Numbered from the stretch's first letter, positions 23,699-32,688 are shown. The stretch is DNA of 64,000 bases from Amycolatopsis pretoriensis (GCF_900107925.1 NZ_FNUJ01000013.1:220067-284066), one strand, 5' to 3'. Translations and numbers: made by a program. The notes: generated by a model from the sequence alone, not told the origin.

Positions 23699-26647
23699 AT
23701 GAGAAAACCAGCTCTGCTCGCCGCCGTTTTCCTGGCGACAGCGGTCATCTCCCCACCGCCGGCCTCGGCCGGGCCACCCCCGTTGGTGCCGTTGGGTACG
23801 GCCCCCGCCATCCCGGCCGGCGCCGGCGCGGACAGCTCGGCGATCCCCGGAAACGTCACCGTCTCCGTCGCGCTGAAACCCCGGGACGCAGCGGGAGCCG
23901 AACGGTACGTCGTCGCCACGGCCGACCCGGGATCCCCGCTGTACCACCGGTATCTGAGCGCCGCGGAGTACACCGAGCGCTTCGGGCCCACCGCCGGGGC
24001 GGTCGAACTCGTGCGGAACTACCTGACGGGCAAGGGACTTCGGGTCGGTGACGTCACGGGCAACCGCCAGGTCGTCACCGCGTCCGGCACTCCGAGCCAG
24101 GTCGAAAGTGCTTTCACCACCACGCTTTCCGGCTTCCGCTCGGCCACCGGCGAGCGCTTCTTCAACGCCACCAAGCCCGCCGCGGTGCCGGCCGACATCG
24201 CCGCCGTCGTCCGCGGGGTCACGGGCCTGACCAACCGGGCGGCCGCGCACCGGGCTGGTTCCCCCGCGGGTCCGGCCGGGCCGGCCGGCGGGTACACCCC
24301 GGCGCAGCTGCGCACCGCCTACAGCATGAGCGGGCTGTCCGGCTCGTACGACGGCTCGGGGGAGACGGTCGGGCTGATCGAGTTCGACACCTTCAAGCAG
24401 TCGGACATCGACGCCTGGACGCAGTACTTCAAGCAGCCCGCCGTCACCCCGGAGCTGGTGAAGGTCGACGGCGGCGTGCCGAACCCCGGCAGCGACCAGC
24501 TGGAGGTCACCCTCGACATCCAGGCCGTGGCCGCCACGGCCCCGAAGGCCAAGCAGATCGTCTACTCCGCGCCCAACAGCGACCAGGCGTGGGTGCACGA
24601 GATGGCGAAGATCGCGTCGGACAACAGGATCACCATCCTCTCCGGCTCGTGGCTCAACGGCGAAATCTGCGAAGCCGACCCGATCGCGGCGTCGCACGAC
24701 TCGTACACGCAGCTCGCCGCCCAGGGCGTCACGATGCTTTCGGCGTCCGGCGACTGGGGCGCCACCGGCTGCGGCTACCAGGGCGACAACAAGACCATCC
24801 AGGCCGACTTCCCGGCCAGCGACCCGCTGTTCACCGGCGTCGGCGGCACCCAGCTGCGCACCTCCGACAGCGCGGGCACCTGGCAGTCGGAGACGTGCTG
24901 GAACCAGGGCGGCAGCGGCAACACCCGCTCCGGCGGCGCGTACTCGAAGATCTACCCGCGGCCGGACTGGCAGCCCGGCACCAACCAGTATCGCTCGGTG
25001 CCGGACGTTTCGCTCGTGGCCGACTACGGCGCCGGCGCGTTGTCGGTGTACATGAACGGTGGTTGGCAGGATGTCGGCGGCACCAGCCTGTCCTCGCCGC
25101 TGTGGGCGGGATACGTGGCGATGCTGAACCAGAAGTCGCTCGGCGGCGGGAAGTCCCGGCTCGGGCAGCTGAACCCGGACATCTACAAGATCGCCGGTTC
25201 GGCGGACTACGCCTCGACGTTCCACGACGTCACCTCCGGCGGCAACGGCACCTACAACGCGGGCACCGGCTACGACCTGTGCACCGGCTGGGGCTCCCCG
25301 AAGGCCGACGCGCTGGGCGCGAAGCTGCTCGGCGGCGGCGACACCCCGCCCCCGGCACAGGACTTCACGCTGTCCGCCTCGCCGTCCTCCGGCAGCGTGG
25401 CCGCGGGCAGTTCGGTGAGCACGACGGTCACCGCCGCCGCTCCGGCCGGCGCGTCCCCGAGTGTGGTCGGGGGTTCGCCGACGACGACGGCCGCGCACCC
25501 GTTCATCATCTCGATGCGGCGCGAGGGCTCGGCGTTCCCGGGACAGCAGTCCTGCACGGCCACGCTGTTCGGGCCGCACACCGTGCTGCTGGCCGCGCAC
25601 TGCCTGCTGGAGAAGCCGGGCCACAAGTGGTTCGTCTACGGCGCCGACGACCTGACGCAGAACACCGGCACCACCGCCGAAATCGCGTCCCAGTGGGTCC
25701 ACCCGGCCTACACGGACTGGAGCGCCGGGGCGGACATCGCGGTCGTCACCCTCGACAAGGACATGCCGGTGCCCGCCGGAATGACGTACCCGAAGCTCAA
25801 CACGGACCCGAGCCTGGAAGCGGCCGGGACGCGGGGTATCTCGATCGGCTGGGGTGAGACGGGCGCCAACACTTACAGCAATGTGTTGCGCCAGGCCGAC
25901 GTCCCGGTCGCGGCGGACAGCGCGTGCAAGGGCCGGTTCACCGACCCGCACGGGCAGGAGCAGTACAAGACACCGGCGATGCTGTGCACCGGCTACGCCG
26001 ACCACCACGCGGGTGCGTGCGTCGGCGACAGCGGCGGCCCGTACCTGGTCGGCAACGCGGTCGTGGGCGTGTTCTCGTGGATGTCGACCGGGTGCGACTG
26101 GTACGCGGTCTACGCCCGGGTGTCCACGTACGCGGCGGACATCGCCCCGCACCTGCCCGGCGGAGACACCCCGGCCGGCGCCATCGCGCTGACCGCGACG
26201 GGCCTGCCTTCGGGCGCGACGACGGCGTTCACCCCGGCGAGCGTGGACGTCGGCGGCCACGCGACGCTCACGATCTCGACGAGCGCGAGCACCCCGGCCG
26301 GAACGTACGACGTGACGATTTCCGGCAAGAGCGCGAAGTCGACCCAGACGACGCACTACAGCCTGACGGTCACCGGCGGCCAGAACGCCGACCTCAAGCT
26401 GGCCAACCCGGGCAACCAGAGCAGCTGGACCGGCCAGGCGGTGAACCTGCCGTTGCAGGCCACCGGCGGTTCCGGCGGGTACAAGTGGGCCTCGACCGCA
26501 TTGGCACCCGGATTGAGCCTCAACCCGGCCACCGGAGTCATCTCGGGCACCCCGACCCGGGCCGACAGCCGACAGGTCACCGTGACGGTAACGGACTCGG
26601 CGGGCAGGAAGGCCACTGCGGCGTTCTTCTGGTTCGTGTTCGGCTGA
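23699..26647 (+). CDS. Secreted two-protease enzyme: S53 sedolisin plus inserted trypsin domain
   Basis: A 982-residue protein. The signal peptide ends near residue 24. A pro-kumamolisin activation domain spans about 45-190. The S53 catalytic domain spans about 200-550, with Glu269 and Asp273 in LEVTLD, Asp in SASGDWG, and Ser463 in GGTSLSSP. An Ig-like domain begins at 559 (DFTLSASPSSGSV) but is interrupted by a trypsin-like domain (about 589-835). That domain has its own VVGG N-terminus, His634 in AAHC, Asp679 in ADIAVV and Ser778 in GDSGGP. The Ig-like domain then resumes (ALTATGLPSG to SLTVTG). A second Ig-like domain ends the protein. A terminator follows. The HTH gene upstream is the likely regulator. 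Confidence 0.92.
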   Translation: MRKPALLAAVFLATAVISPPPASAGPPPLVPLGTAPAIPAGAGADSSAIPGNVTVSVALKPRDAAGAERYVVATADPGSPLYHRYLSAAEYTERFGPTAGAVELVRNYLTGKGLRVGDVTGNRQVVTASGTPSQVESAFTTTLSGFRSATGERFFNATKPAAVPADIAAVVRGVTGLTNRAAAHRAGSPAGPAGPAGGYTPAQLRTAYSMSGLSGSYDGSGETVGLIEFDTFKQSDIDAWTQYFKQPAVTPELVKVDGGVPNPGSDQLEVTLDIQAVAATAPKAKQIVYSAPNSDQAWVHEMAKIASDNRITILSGSWLNGEICEADPIAASHDSYTQLAAQGVTMLSASGDWGATGCGYQGDNKTIQADFPASDPLFTGVGGTQLRTSDSAGTWQSETCWNQGGSGNTRSGGAYSKIYPRPDWQPGTNQYRSVPDVSLVADYGAGALSVYMNGGWQDVGGTSLSSPLWAGYVAMLNQKSLGGGKSRLGQLNPDIYKIAGSADYASTFHDVTSGGNGTYNAGTGYDLCTGWGSPKADALGAKLLGGGDTPPPAQDFTLSASPSSGSVAAGSSVSTTVTAAAPAGASPSVVGGSPTTTAAHPFIISMRREGSAFPGQQSCTATLFGPHTVLLAAHCLLEKPGHKWFVYGADDLTQNTGTTAEIASQWVHPAYTDWSAGADIAVVTLDKDMPVPAGMTYPKLNTDPSLEAAGTRGISIGWGETGANTYSNVLRQADVPVAADSACKGRFTDPHGQEQYKTPAMLCTGYADHHAGACVGDSGGPYLVGNAVVGVFSWMSTGCDWYAVYARVSTYAADIAPHLPGGDTPAGAIALTATGLPSGATTAFTPASVDVGGHATLTISTSASTPAGTYDVTISGKSAKSTQTTHYSLTVTGGQNADLKLANPGNQSSWTGQAVNLPLQATGGSGGYKWASTALAPGLSLNPATGVISGTPTRADSRQVTVTVTDSAGRKATAAFFWFVFG

Positions 26648-26661
26648 GTCTCTCCTGATCA

Positions 26662-26696
26662 GGCGGTGCCACCCCCGGGGACGGGGTGGCACCGCC
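26662..26696. terminator. Stem-loop terminator of the protease gene
   Basis: A perfect 14-bp stem (26662-26675 with 26683-26696) with a 7-nt loop, starting 15 bp after the protease stop. Confidence 0.85.
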
Positions 26697-27308
26697 GCCC
26701 ACTCTCGGCACTGCCCGTCGTCACCTTCGAACCAGGCCTAGGCCTGAGTGAAGGAGACGACGCACTGAGGCCGCGGCCATCCCAACCGGCAGCCGTACGC
26801 TCCGCCGTCCTGCGAGAGGCCGCCGGAGCGGTGTGGCACCAGCTCGCAGCTCTCATCGGGCCTTACCGAGTCCCACTGTTCGATTACCTCGTCGAGCTGG
26901 CGAAGCAGACGCGGTGGCTCACCCCACTCGACGCGCACTGCAGCGACCAACAGCAGCTCCGGCCGTCCGGCTCGCGTCCCACCGAGGACCCGTCGTGCCG
27001 GCGAATTCCGAGAGCGACCGTGGTGGGCAGACCGGTGAATTCATGTGTTCACCGCCGATGACGTCCTCAACCGCGTCGACGAGCACGGCGACCTGCAGCA
27101 CACCCTGTGCGAGAAGCGCTTCGCTCTTCCTTGACGTTAACTAGGATCGCTCTACCCCGGACATCGTCCGCATCCAGACGTGCCTCCTGAGGACCTACCC
27201 GGATTAGTTGTCCACTCGAACTATTGTGTCGTGTAACTGTGTACCGGCGCGCCTCGCCGGGTACGCGGCCGGGAGATCGTGTTCGCCCTGCGGAAGGAGA
27301 CTGCTGCC
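26697..27308. other. 600-bp intergenic stretch
   Basis: No gene is convincing. A short plus-strand reading near 27040-27135 (DDVLNRVDEHGDLQHTLCEK) looks protein-like but has no support at its start. It may be a remnant. The AT-richer part near 27140-27240 may contain the promoter of the small membrane protein gene. Confidence 0.4.
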
Positions 27309-27566
27309 GTGACCGTCCGGTTTTTCGTCCGGGAGTTCCCGGCCATCCACCTCGCCATCGGCGTGATCGGAAACGTGATCTTCTTCGTCGGCAGCGTCCT
27401 GTTCATCTGGCACACCACCGAAACGCTCGCGATCTGGCTGTTCATCATCGGCTCGTTCGGGATGATGCTCGGCGCCATCGGCCAGGCCTTCTACACCTGG
27501 GAACGCCACCGCCTCAACGGCGCACCCGGCGCCCGGCCGCAAGAGCCGTCCCGCGCGGCCGGTTGA
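27309..27566 (+). CDS. YrhK-like small membrane protein
   Basis: An 85-residue protein from GTG 27309, with GGAAGGAG (27290-27297) upstream. An in-frame GTG at 27279 is possible but has no ribosome site. Two hydrophobic helices (about 17-38 and 45-66: IHLAIGVIGNVIFFVGSVLF and LAIWLFIIGSFGMMLGAIGQ) match the YrhK-domain pattern of paired helices found in small stress-related membrane proteins. The C-terminal tail is polar. No enzymatic role is known to me. It precedes a STAS gene by about 140 bp. Confidence 0.65.
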   Translation: MTVRFFVREFPAIHLAIGVIGNVIFFVGSVLFIWHTTETLAIWLFIIGSFGMMLGAIGQAFYTWERHRLNGAPGARPQEPSRAAG

Positions 27567-27706
27567 ACCCGGGACCGGCTGGGCAGTACCACGGTGCACC
27601 ACGGTTGAAACCGCAGCCGCCACCGCACCCGCCCCGGCCCGTTCACCCGCAGTCCGGCCGCGTGGGAAGGCTGTACCCCGCCTTCCCGCGTCGACGAGGA
27701 GGCTTC

Positions 27707-28135
27707 ATGTTCACCCCCGCTGCCGCCAGGCATGACGACCTCGACACCGGCCACGGCGCGCTCGCGCGGATCACCGTCACCACCACTTGCGAGCACGCCA
27801 CTGTCGCCGTCAGGGGTGAACTCGACCTGTCGGTGACGACGCCGCTGCACGAACGGGTGACCACCGAGCTGCGGTTGTCCCCCGCCGCGCTCGTCCTCGA
27901 CCTCACCGACGTCACGTTCTGCTCCGCCGGTGCGCTGGCCGTCCTGCTCGAAGCCGTCACCACCGCGCACGCCCGCGGGATCCCGTCAGCGGTCATCGCC
28001 ACGCACCGCGCGATCCTCCGGCCGATCGAGCTGCTCCGGCTGGGCCGCATTCTCCCGATCCACCAAGATCGCGCCGAGGCCCTCGAATGGTTGTCCTTGG
28101 TGGCGCGGTTGCGCGACTCCGAACCGACGTCCTGA
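27707..28135 (+). CDS. STAS-domain anti-sigma factor antagonist
   Basis: A 142-residue protein from ATG 27707 with GAGGAGG (27696-27702). The STAS fold covers about 30-125: VAVRGELDLSVTTPLHERV, LVLDLTDVTFCSAGALAVLL, and a C-terminal helix pair. The segment after the strand reads FCSAGA where SpoIIAA has DSSG, so the usual phosphorylatable Ser before Gly is not in place. Such proteins bind RsbW-type kinases to free sigma factors. An RsbW-like ATPase is encoded convergently at 28197-28649. Confidence 0.8.
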   Translation: MFTPAAARHDDLDTGHGALARITVTTTCEHATVAVRGELDLSVTTPLHERVTTELRLSPAALVLDLTDVTFCSAGALAVLLEAVTTAHARGIPSAVIATHRAILRPIELLRLGRILPIHQDRAEALEWLSLVARLRDSEPTS

Positions 28136-28196
28136 GCTGCGTCGGACACCTACCCGCGCAGCCGCGACCCCGCATCATCCCCGGACAACCCACCGC

Positions 28197-28649
28197 TCAG
28201 TAGCCGGCTTCGTCCCGCGGGCACCCGACACGCGCCCAGACAAGCTTGCCGTCGTCGTGGTGGCTCACGCCCCACGCGGCGCTGAGCTGCTCGACGAGCG
28301 CCAAGCCGCTACCACCGGGGGCACCGGGAACCCGCGTCCGCGGCTTTCCGCTTCCTGAGTCGGCGACCGCGACGGTCACCTCGCACGCGTCGCCGGTGTG
28401 GTGAACCCGTAGCTCGCGGGGCCCGCCGGCGTGCACGTAGGCGTTCTCAAGCAGCTCATTGACCACAAGCAGGACGTCGGCCCGGTGGGCTTCGGCGAGC
28501 GCGTCGAGCCGGTCGTGCACCCACTGGCGCGCGTGGGCAAGATCCGCGGGCTCGGTTCCCCGCAGGCCGAGGATGTGCCACCCCGGTTGACCTGTGTCAT
28601 CCCAGCTCACCTGCACGTCACGACTCCCTCCGCCACCGTGCTCCCCCAC
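28197..28649 (-). CDS. RsbW-like ATP-binding regulatory protein (HATPase_c_2)
   Basis: A 150-residue protein with a GHKL ATPase core: N box in VVNELLENAYVHAGG, G1 box in VADSGSGKP, and G2 box in GGSGLALVEQLSAAWG. There is no membrane segment or sensor domain. Actinobacterial proteins of this kind bind STAS antagonists or act as anti-sigma kinases. No sigma factor gene is adjacent. The start at 28649 is the longest; an internal start near the VQVSWDDTG segment would be shorter by about 11 residues. Confidence 0.8.
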   Translation of the reverse strand: MGEHGGGGSRDVQVSWDDTGQPGWHILGLRGTEPADLAHARQWVHDRLDALAEAHRADVLLVVNELLENAYVHAGGPRELRVHHTGDACEVTVAVADSGSGKPRTRVPGAPGGSGLALVEQLSAAWGVSHHDDGKLVWARVGCPRDEAGY

Positions 28650-28728
28650 ACACGAGTGCGGCCTGTCCGCGAGGGCTACCCGCGATGCAGGCGCTCAATC
28701 GGAGATGGTCGCGTTCAGTAATCGCCTG

Positions 28729-29103
28729 TCATCGACGAGGTGTTACCAGACCGAGGCGCTGCCGACGATCGACTTCCGAATCGTCGAGTCCGCCCTCGGC
28801 GCGGCTGCCGGCGGACACGACGACGGTGGCGACGTCGTGCAGCTTGACATTGGTGTGCTGCGACACGACGACCAGCGCCTCGAACGCCTCCGCGGCGGTC
28901 CAGCGGCGCAGCAGCATCAGCATGCCTTTGGCCTGCTCGATCGACGGCTGGGTCGACAACGCCTCGCGCAACTGCTCGTTCTCGGCCACCGGATCGGCAC
29001 GCTCGCCGGATCTTCGGTCAGGATCATGTTCCACGTCCATATCCCGGCACATCGCCTGCCGACACCAGGCAAAGGCGGCCGGGTGCTCGGTACGAGCCCG
29101 CAC
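28729..29103 (-). CDS. Stand-alone ANTAR-domain protein
   Basis: A 124-residue protein. The ANTAR helices span about 40-95: ENEQLREALSTQPSIEQAKG, MLMLLRRWTAAEAFEALVVV, then SQHTNVKLHDVATVVV. ANTAR domains bind paired RNA hairpins and prevent transcription termination. There is no receiver or GAF domain here, so it lacks a built-in sensor. The 43 residues ahead of the domain are low in structure and the start may lie further in. Confidence 0.75.
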   Translation of the reverse strand: MRARTEHPAAFAWCRQAMCRDMDVEHDPDRRSGERADPVAENEQLREALSTQPSIEQAKGMLMLLRRWTAAEAFEALVVVSQHTNVKLHDVATVVVSAGSRAEGGLDDSEVDRRQRLGLVTPRR

Positions 29104-29129
29104 GAGTGGGCATCGTGGGCATTCCGCAG

Positions 29130-29312
29130 CTACACGGGACGCTGATGCACACCAGCCGTCCTGATACCGGCGGCATCGCGACGATCGGCATCCGCGCCGG
29201 ACCGGTGCGCCTCAGCCTTGGGCCGGTGCTCGGGCGCTGTAGCGTCCTCGCGGCGAGCGGCTTCTTCATGTCGCTGTGCGACACGGTCGTGTGCCAGTGC
29301 CGAGCGCAGCAA
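29130..29312 (-). CDS. Small charged helical protein (uncertain)
   Basis: A 60-residue reading with a TTG start and GGAGCGGG just ahead; an in-frame stop lies a few codons upstream. The composition (LRSALAHDRVAQRHEEAARR, then KAEAHR and DADRRDAA) resembles the short His/Glu/Arg-rich helical proteins common near STAS genes in actinobacteria. It lies on the same strand, 18 bp after the STAS gene at 29331-29705. It could also be a decayed longer gene. Confidence 0.35.
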   Translation of the reverse strand: MLRSALAHDRVAQRHEEAARREDATAPEHRPKAEAHRSGADADRRDAAGIRTAGVHQRPV

Positions 29313-29330
29313 CCCGCTCCGAGCATCGCG

Positions 29331-29705
29331 TCAACCCCGGATTGCCTCGGCCAGCGTGCCGAACACCGGCATGAGCTGGTTGACAGCAGTGAGAGAAATC
29401 GGCCGCGCCGCGACCGGGGTGGCCACCACCCGCACCGCGGTGCCTTCGCCGGCGCGCCGCCGAATATCGACAAGCGCACCGATCCCGGACGACGACAAAA
29501 AGGACACCTCGGTCAGATCGACGATCAAGATCGCAGCCTGCTGGGCCAGGGCAACCTCGATCGCGGGACGCAGCCGGGGCGCGCCTGCCAGGTCGATATC
29601 TCCTCCGATCGACAAAACCAAGGCCCCGTCGACGCGTCGGCTCGACGCGGAAACGGCTGATCCTCCAACGCGAGGGCCCTCGGCCGCTGATTCGGAAAAG
29701 GTCAC
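29331..29705 (-). CDS. STAS-domain anti-sigma factor antagonist
   Basis: A 124-residue protein. The STAS fold covers about 28-120: LVLSIGGDIDLAGAPRLRPA, then ILIVDLTEVSFLSSSGIGAL. It keeps a Ser immediately before the Gly of the SSG motif, the position phosphorylated in SpoIIAA. By my eye alignment it is the only one of the six STAS domains in this window that does. It is therefore the best candidate for a true phospho-switch, with the RsbW-like ATPases at 28197 or 30205 as possible kinases. Confidence 0.8.
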   Translation of the reverse strand: MTFSESAAEGPRVGGSAVSASSRRVDGALVLSIGGDIDLAGAPRLRPAIEVALAQQAAILIVDLTEVSFLSSSGIGALVDIRRRAGEGTAVRVVATPVAARPISLTAVNQLMPVFGTLAEAIRG

Positions 29706-30204
29706 CCGCTCACTATGCCCTTCGCGACGCCAGGCAGTTGTATCCGATGGAGGTTTGTCGCAACTACTTTCCGTGCTCTCGTGGAGAGGAAAACTTTCTC
29801 AAGTGCGCGGAAGCGTTCGTTTTCGGCCAGGAACTCGAGGCGCTCTGGGGCGTCCGACAAATTCGATGATGTCCTCATCGACGCTTCCGAGGCCGACCGG
29901 AGGCACCGCCAAGCAGCTCGGCTGGCTACCGCCGAAACCCGCCTAATTGATGGAGATGGCGCGCGCCAAGCGGCAGACCGCCCGGCGCCACCACGCGCCG
30001 ACCGGCCCATAACCCCGTCGGCCCACCAGGCTGGGCTGCTCGACGCCCTGTGCAATCAACACGATCGTGGGTACTCACTCGTAATGGTTGTCCGAGCCCA
30101 GCTCCGCGCCGAGCTGCGAGACCGGCTGATCACCGAGCACATCGCGCGGTGTCACGCCTGTTGGCAAAAGCGCTCGAACAACTGCGTCAGCACATCGAAG
30201 CCGA
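29706..30204. other. 500-bp intergenic stretch
   Basis: No gene with recognisable features was found. A short plus-strand reading near 30090-30150 (ELRDRLITEHIARCHACW) faintly resembles the start of an ANTAR domain but breaks off. Promoters for the STAS gene at 29705 must lie at the left end. Confidence 0.4.
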
Positions 30205-30651
30205 TCAAGGCTTTCCGCGGCTGAAGGTCATGGTGACCGTGGTCCCCGCCGCGGTCGCCTCGATCACGGCAGTCGCGGAGAGGGCACGGATCAGCGGGAG
30301 CCCGCGCCCGTGCAACGGGCCCGGCCGGGCGGCGGGTTGCCACCGACCGCGATCGGCCACGATGACGACGACGCTGTCGCCGCGAATCGATGCCAGCAGG
30401 TCGAGGACGCCGGCCGCGCTCCGGTACGCGTGTACGACGACGTTGGCCATCGCCTCGTAGACCGCCAGCTGCAGCGCCTCATGCGTCTCCGAGCTAAGCC
30501 CGGAGCGCAGAGCCCACCCATCGAGCTGTTCGCGGAGCGTCGCCAGCTGCTGCGGGGTGGCGGGAACGGCCCTGCGGTGAAAGTCCGCGTCCGACCGCTG
30601 CCCTTCTGCCGCCGAGCCTCGAGGAGGTGGATCGAGCACGTCGACGGTCAC
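30205..30651 (-). CDS. RsbW-like ATP-binding protein
   Basis: A 148-residue GHKL ATPase: N box in LAVYEAMANVVVHAY, G1 in VIVADRGRW, and a G2-like turn in HGRGLPLIRALS. Its ATG overlaps the stop of the preceding STAS gene (30648-31064) by 4 bp, so the two are translated together as an antagonist-kinase pair. The G1 box is shorter than in 28197, as in the RsbW/SpoIIAB-like branch that lacks a full lid. The target sigma factor is not encoded next to it. Confidence 0.8.
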   Translation of the reverse strand: MTVDVLDPPPRGSAAEGQRSDADFHRRAVPATPQQLATLREQLDGWALRSGLSSETHEALQLAVYEAMANVVVHAYRSAAGVLDLLASIRGDSVVVIVADRGRWQPAARPGPLHGRGLPLIRALSATAVIEATAAGTTVTMTFSRGKP

Positions 30652-31064
30652 CGTGCGAGCGCGTCGGCCCGGGTCGGGACGACGTTCAACGCCTCCGACA
30701 AACCGGTCAGCTCGAGAGCGCGAGCGACCGTACCGCCCTCGGCAGCCACGACCCGGATGCCCGCGGTCAGGCCGGCACCCCGGTGTGCCCTGAGCAGGAT
30801 CGTCATACCGATGGACGCGAGGAAAGTCACCCCGGTCAGATCGATGACCAGCAGCTTCAGCTCACTCTCGAGAGCAGCAGCGACCGCGGCGTCCAGGACC
30901 GGAGCGCTGAGCAGGTCGAGTTCACCGTCGACTTGCAGGACGAGCGCGTCGTCCGATTGGTGCGTCGTCACTCGCAACAGATCCTGAGGGGGGACCCGAC
31001 CGGTCACGCGCGCTCCTTCCGACACCGCCCCGGCAAGGGCTTTCCCGATAGCGACACTGGTCAA
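30648..31064 (-). CDS. STAS-domain anti-sigma factor antagonist
   Basis: A 138-residue protein. The STAS segment spans about 35-130: LVLQVDGELDLLSAPVLDAA, LLVIDLTGVTFLASIGMTIL, then GIRVVAAEGGTVARALELTG. The position before Gly is Ile rather than Ser, so phospho-control in the usual way is doubtful. It is the first gene of a two-gene operon with the ATPase at 30205-30651. The true start may be internal, since the first 25 residues have no homology. Confidence 0.8.
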   Translation of the reverse strand: MTSVAIGKALAGAVSEGARVTGRVPPQDLLRVTTHQSDDALVLQVDGELDLLSAPVLDAAVAAALESELKLLVIDLTGVTFLASIGMTILLRAHRGAGLTAGIRVVAAEGGTVARALELTGLSEALNVVPTRADALAR

Positions 31065-31361
31065 ACGTGAAGATTTGGGGACTACGTCACTCTTGAGGGC
31101 GAATCCAGGCCGTTACCCGGAGCGCTGATCACGCTGACCCGCGCTCTTGAAAGCTCAGAGCCAGCCGCTGGTTTCGGCGCGGCGGGCGGCTCGGGGTGAG
31201 GCCGAGCGCGCCCGTGATCGAAGCGATCACGCATCGTTTGCAAGGAGAATAGATGCGGATTTTCCAGCCGTATCGCCGGCACTACGGTGATCCGATGACG
31301 CGCCGAGCGGTGAAGATCGCGGCGGGGAGCGGAGTGGCCGTCCTCGTACTGGCCGCGGTGG

Positions 31362-31754
31362 TTCGCCGCGACGTTCGGCGCCGCGCTGGAAACCGGGCTG
31401 TCCTCCGGCTACACCGTCGCCCAGTACTTCGGCTGGGAGTGGGGCAAGCGCGTCGCCCCGCGGCGGGCCGCCCGGTTCCACACCGTCGTCCTCGCCAGCG
31501 TCGTCCTCGGCGCCGCACTGCTGCTGACGACCATCGATCCGGTGCAGCTCACCGAATACACGCTGCTGCTGTCGGCGGTGGTGCTGCCGCTGACCTACCT
31601 GCCGATCCTCGTGGTCGCCAACGACCGCGCGTACCTCGGCGACCAGGTCAACGGCCGGGTCCGCAACATCCTCGGCGTCGGCTACCTCGGCGTCATCCTC
31701 GTCGCGGCGGTCGCCGCGATCCCCCTGATGATCATCACGGGAGCCGGCCAATGA
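31362..31754 (+). pseudogene. NRAMP-family metal transporter, C-terminal remnant
   Basis: The reading from about 31362 gives AATFGAALETGLSSGYTVAQ, YFGWEWGKR, DPVQLTEYTLLLSAVVLPL and ANDRAYLGDQVNGR. These are the last four membrane segments of actinobacterial divalent-metal (Mn/Fe) transporters. The front two thirds, including the metal-binding helices 1 and 6, are missing. Upstream DNA with ATG 31295 is in another frame. The end overlaps the PRC-barrel gene at 31751. This is probably a degraded transporter, although a short product starting near 31542 cannot be excluded. Confidence 0.7.
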
Positions 31755-32143
31755 CCACACCCGACCCGCTGCGGATCGACTTCCACCTCCTCGACCGCCA
31801 GATCCTCGACCTCGCCGGCGCCAAAGTCGGCAAGGTCGACGACGTCGAGCTCGCCGTCGGCGAGGACGGCCGGCTGGGGGTCGTCGCGTTGCTGGCCGGG
31901 CAGGTCGCGCTCGGCCGGCGGATCGGCGGCCGGTTCGGGCACTGGCTCGCGGCGGTCGCGACGCGGCTGCGTGCCGAAGAGACTCCTGCGCCGCTGCGGA
32001 TCCCGTTCGAGCACGTGACCGAGGTGGGCAGCCACATCACCTTGTCGCTGCGCGGGGAAGTCCTCAGCGAACCGCCGCTGGAGACCTGGCTGCGCGACCA
32101 CCTGATCGGCCGGATTCCGGGAGCCCGCGATGCGCGCAAGTGA
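31751..32143 (+). CDS. PRC-barrel domain protein
   Basis: A 130-residue protein whose ATG overlaps the preceding stop by 3 bp. It has a PRC-barrel-like N-terminal half: HLLDRQILDLAGAKVGKVDD, then LGVVALLAGQVALGRRIG. A second strand-rich part has IPFEHVTEVGSHITL and ends in a short helix. PRC-barrels are small binding modules. Here the protein is encoded between an NRAMP remnant and another PRC-barrel gene, an arrangement seen in metal-transport operons. Its role may be regulation of the lost transporter. Confidence 0.7.
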   Translation: MTTPDPLRIDFHLLDRQILDLAGAKVGKVDDVELAVGEDGRLGVVALLAGQVALGRRIGGRFGHWLAAVATRLRAEETPAPLRIPFEHVTEVGSHITLSLRGEVLSEPPLETWLRDHLIGRIPGARDARK

Positions 32144-32396
32144 CCTGCTGGGCGCGACCGCCTACGACGCGGAGGGGCGGCGGCTCGGCCGCATCGCCGA
32201 CCTCATCGCCGGCGTCGACCCTGCCGGCGCACCGGTCATCCGGGCCGTGCTGGTCGCGCCGAACCGGCGCGTCCGGCTGCTCGGCTACGAGCGGGACGAG
32301 ATGAGCCGGCCGTGGCTCATCGACCGCATCGCCAGGTGGGTGCACCGCGACCTGCGCGAGGTTTCCTGGGACGACGTCCGCTTGACGCGGACGTGA
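32130..32396 (+). CDS. PRC-barrel domain protein (short)
   Basis: An 88-residue protein whose start overlaps the previous gene by 14 bp. The pattern is MRASDLLGATAYDAEGRRLG, RIADLIAG, VIRAVLVAP and a C-terminal VSWDDVRL. This is a typical single PRC-barrel. It is translationally coupled to 31751-32143 and probably forms a complex with it. Confidence 0.7.
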   Translation: MRASDLLGATAYDAEGRRLGRIADLIAGVDPAGAPVIRAVLVAPNRRVRLLGYERDEMSRPWLIDRIARWVHRDLREVSWDDVRLTRT

Positions 32397-32688
32397 ATCC
32401 TCGGTCGGTGAGATCAGCCCCTGCGGACCTGGCGATTTGTGCCGTGGAACATGTGGGCGGCGCGTCCGGGTCCGGCTTCGGCGGAGCTGCCTGGTTGCCG
32501 TGGATCCACAAGCAGGTCGGGTACGGCTCGCACGGGTTCGGTGAGGTCTGCGCTGCGGCCGGGCCGGAATTCAGCAGGGCGATCGTCAGCGCCACTGCAG
32601 GCTCCGGTCGGGTGGTTTCATGCAGGTTGGGGCGATCATGCAACGGTCTGCCGGTGTGGTCTCGTATGTACCGGTGAGAGGGGTGATC

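Noticed and set aside
23537..26692. A 1051-codon minus-strand open frame opposite the protease gene
   Set aside because: Arg/Gly-rich with no fold-like pattern; the plus strand has clear catalytic motifs and a signal peptide.
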